Notes under the pieces: generated by a model
The model's input: only the letters and a program-made list of their open reading frames with translations
Databases searched by the model: none
Told to the model about the DNA's origin: nothing
Shown here: in pieces, positions 63,554 to 64,000 of the stretch
Layout of the letters: every line of letters starts with the position of its first letter
Numbering within the stretch: position 1 is the first letter of the stretch
Position numbers and translations under genes: made by a program
Assembly: GCF_021391495.1 (NCBI RefSeq)
Contig: NZ_CP090063.1
Location: forward strand, 1,798,001 to 1,862,000
Length of the DNA: 64,000 nt
Source: Amycolatopsis acidiphila
GTDB lineage: Bacteria > Actinomycetota > Actinomycetes > Mycobacteriales > Pseudonocardiaceae
Reading direction: 5' to 3'

Positions 63554-63973
63554 ATGAGCCGTCCCGGTTTTCATCTCGCCATCCCGGTAGACGACCTGTC
63601 CCGCGCCCGCGAGTTCTACGGCCGGGTCCTGGGACTGCCGGAGGGCAGGTCCGACACGGCGTGGGTCGACTGGAACTTCCACGGGCACCAGGTCGTGACG
63701 CACGTGGTTCCTGGCGCGCGCACCGAATCCGGCCGCAACCCCGTCGACGGGCACGACGTGCCGGTGCCGCACTTCGGGCTGATCCTCACGGTCGAGGACT
63801 TCCACGAGCTGGCGGGCAGGCTCCGCGCGGCGGGCACCGAGTTCGTGATCGAGCCGTACCAGCGGTTCGCGGGCGAGCCGGGGGAGCAGTGGACGATGTT
63901 CCTGCACGACCCCGCCGGGAACGCCTTGGAGTTCAAGGCTTTCCGCGACGAGTCGCAGTTGTTCGCCAAATGA
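63554..63973 (+). CDS. VOC-superfamily protein (glyoxalase/extradiol-dioxygenase fold), 139 aa
   Basis: Two beta-alpha-beta-beta-beta modules: [26 protein letters not shown] and [24 protein letters not shown]. Likely metal ligands are an early His (HLAIP), a His in VPHFG and the Glu in [19 protein letters not shown] precedes the ATG. Its stop overlaps the start of the next gene by four bases. Such proteins include glyoxalases and small isomerases; the substrate is unknown. Regulation by the divergent GntR protein is likely. Confidence 0.82.
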   Translation: MSRPGFHLAIPVDDLSRAREFYGRVLGLPEGRSDTAWVDWNFHGHQVVTHVVPGARTESGRNPVDGHDVPVPHFGLILTVEDFHELAGRLRAAGTEFVIEPYQRFAGEPGEQWTMFLHDPAGNALEFKAFRDESQLFAK

Positions 63974-64000
63974 GCCGCGGCGTTCTGGTCACCGGCGCGG
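63970..64000 (+). CDS. Start of a short-chain dehydrogenase-like gene (continues past the window)
   Basis: ATG overlaps the VOC stop (ATGA). Only ten codons are visible, reading [10 protein letters not shown], the first strand and the start of the glycine motif of a Rossmann-fold oxidoreductase (SDR type). It is translationally coupled to the VOC gene and so probably in the same GntR-controlled operon. Full assignment needs the sequence beyond the window. Confidence 0.5.
   Translation, partial: MSRGVLVTGA

Overview
The window is about 64 kb of very GC-rich DNA. It uses many GTG/TTG starts, has dense ATGA/GTGA overlaps between genes, and carries several hallmarks of the mycolata/Pseudonocardiaceae: mce genes with an MmpL-like RND protein, a conservon, an ECF42 sigma factor, mycothiol-type DinB proteins, and tig-clpP1-clpP2-clpX. 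An actinomycete of the Pseudonocardiaceae, such as Amycolatopsis, is the best inference; no rRNA or tRNA is present to confirm it.

Layout. Positions 1-7 kb hold the end of an mce lipid-import operon (two MCE proteins, RND protein, membrane-anchored parvulin, small membrane protein, aldehyde dehydrogenase), closed by a strong hairpin. Positions 7-9 kb are a scar: an N-truncated HEPN gene, a frameshifted IS3 transposase piece, a DUF4177-like gene and a recombinase-like HTH piece. Positions 9-20 kb carry cydAB, a SpoIIE phosphatase, a GH28 enzyme, an acyl-CoA ligase, a LuxR-type regulator that has lost its DNA-binding domain, and a YCII-ECF42-AhpD operon. Positions 20-26 kb hold a cobalamin riboswitch in front of a NiCoT cobalt/nickel transporter, a sedolisin peptidase, and amt-glnK. 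Positions 26-30 kb hold a complete four-gene conservon (sensor kinase-like, roadblock, DUF742, Ras-like GTPase).

Positions 31-36 kb hold a divergent xylan-degradation pair (GH115 alpha-glucuronidase and GH10 xylanase) with one CGAAA-N2-TTTCG palindrome in front of each gene. Positions 36-43 kb carry an aldehyde dehydrogenase, LysR, lipoprotein, amidohydrolase, a TetR/epimerase pair with two operator-like palindromes, and a MerR regulator fused to a sliding-clamp-like domain. At 43.2-44.6 kb a deletion has joined the 3' parts of a LacI regulator and a GH1 beta-glucosidase, and the GH1 remnant also carries a frameshift. Positions 44.6-54 kb hold a PP2C phosphatase, a GT39 transferase coupled to a histidine kinase without a partner regulator, and a six-gene redox operon (ApbE, haem membrane protein, NuoF-like flavoprotein, ferredoxin). 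This operon converges on a desaturase-reductase fusion. Positions 54-64 kb contain tig-clpP1-clpP2-clpX, a Tat-exported esterase, fdhD divergent from an oxalate/formate-type transporter with a 38-residue partner, and a GntR/VOC divergent pair.

The least expected signal is a 13-base sequence, GGGAGCGCTCCCA, that occurs four times (plus one near-match) at unrelated places. Three of the four copies lie inside genes, where they force GGA and CCA/CCT codons that are unusual for this DNA. It matches the core of the CebR cellobiose-repressor operator, and the window also holds a broken LacI/GH1 locus.
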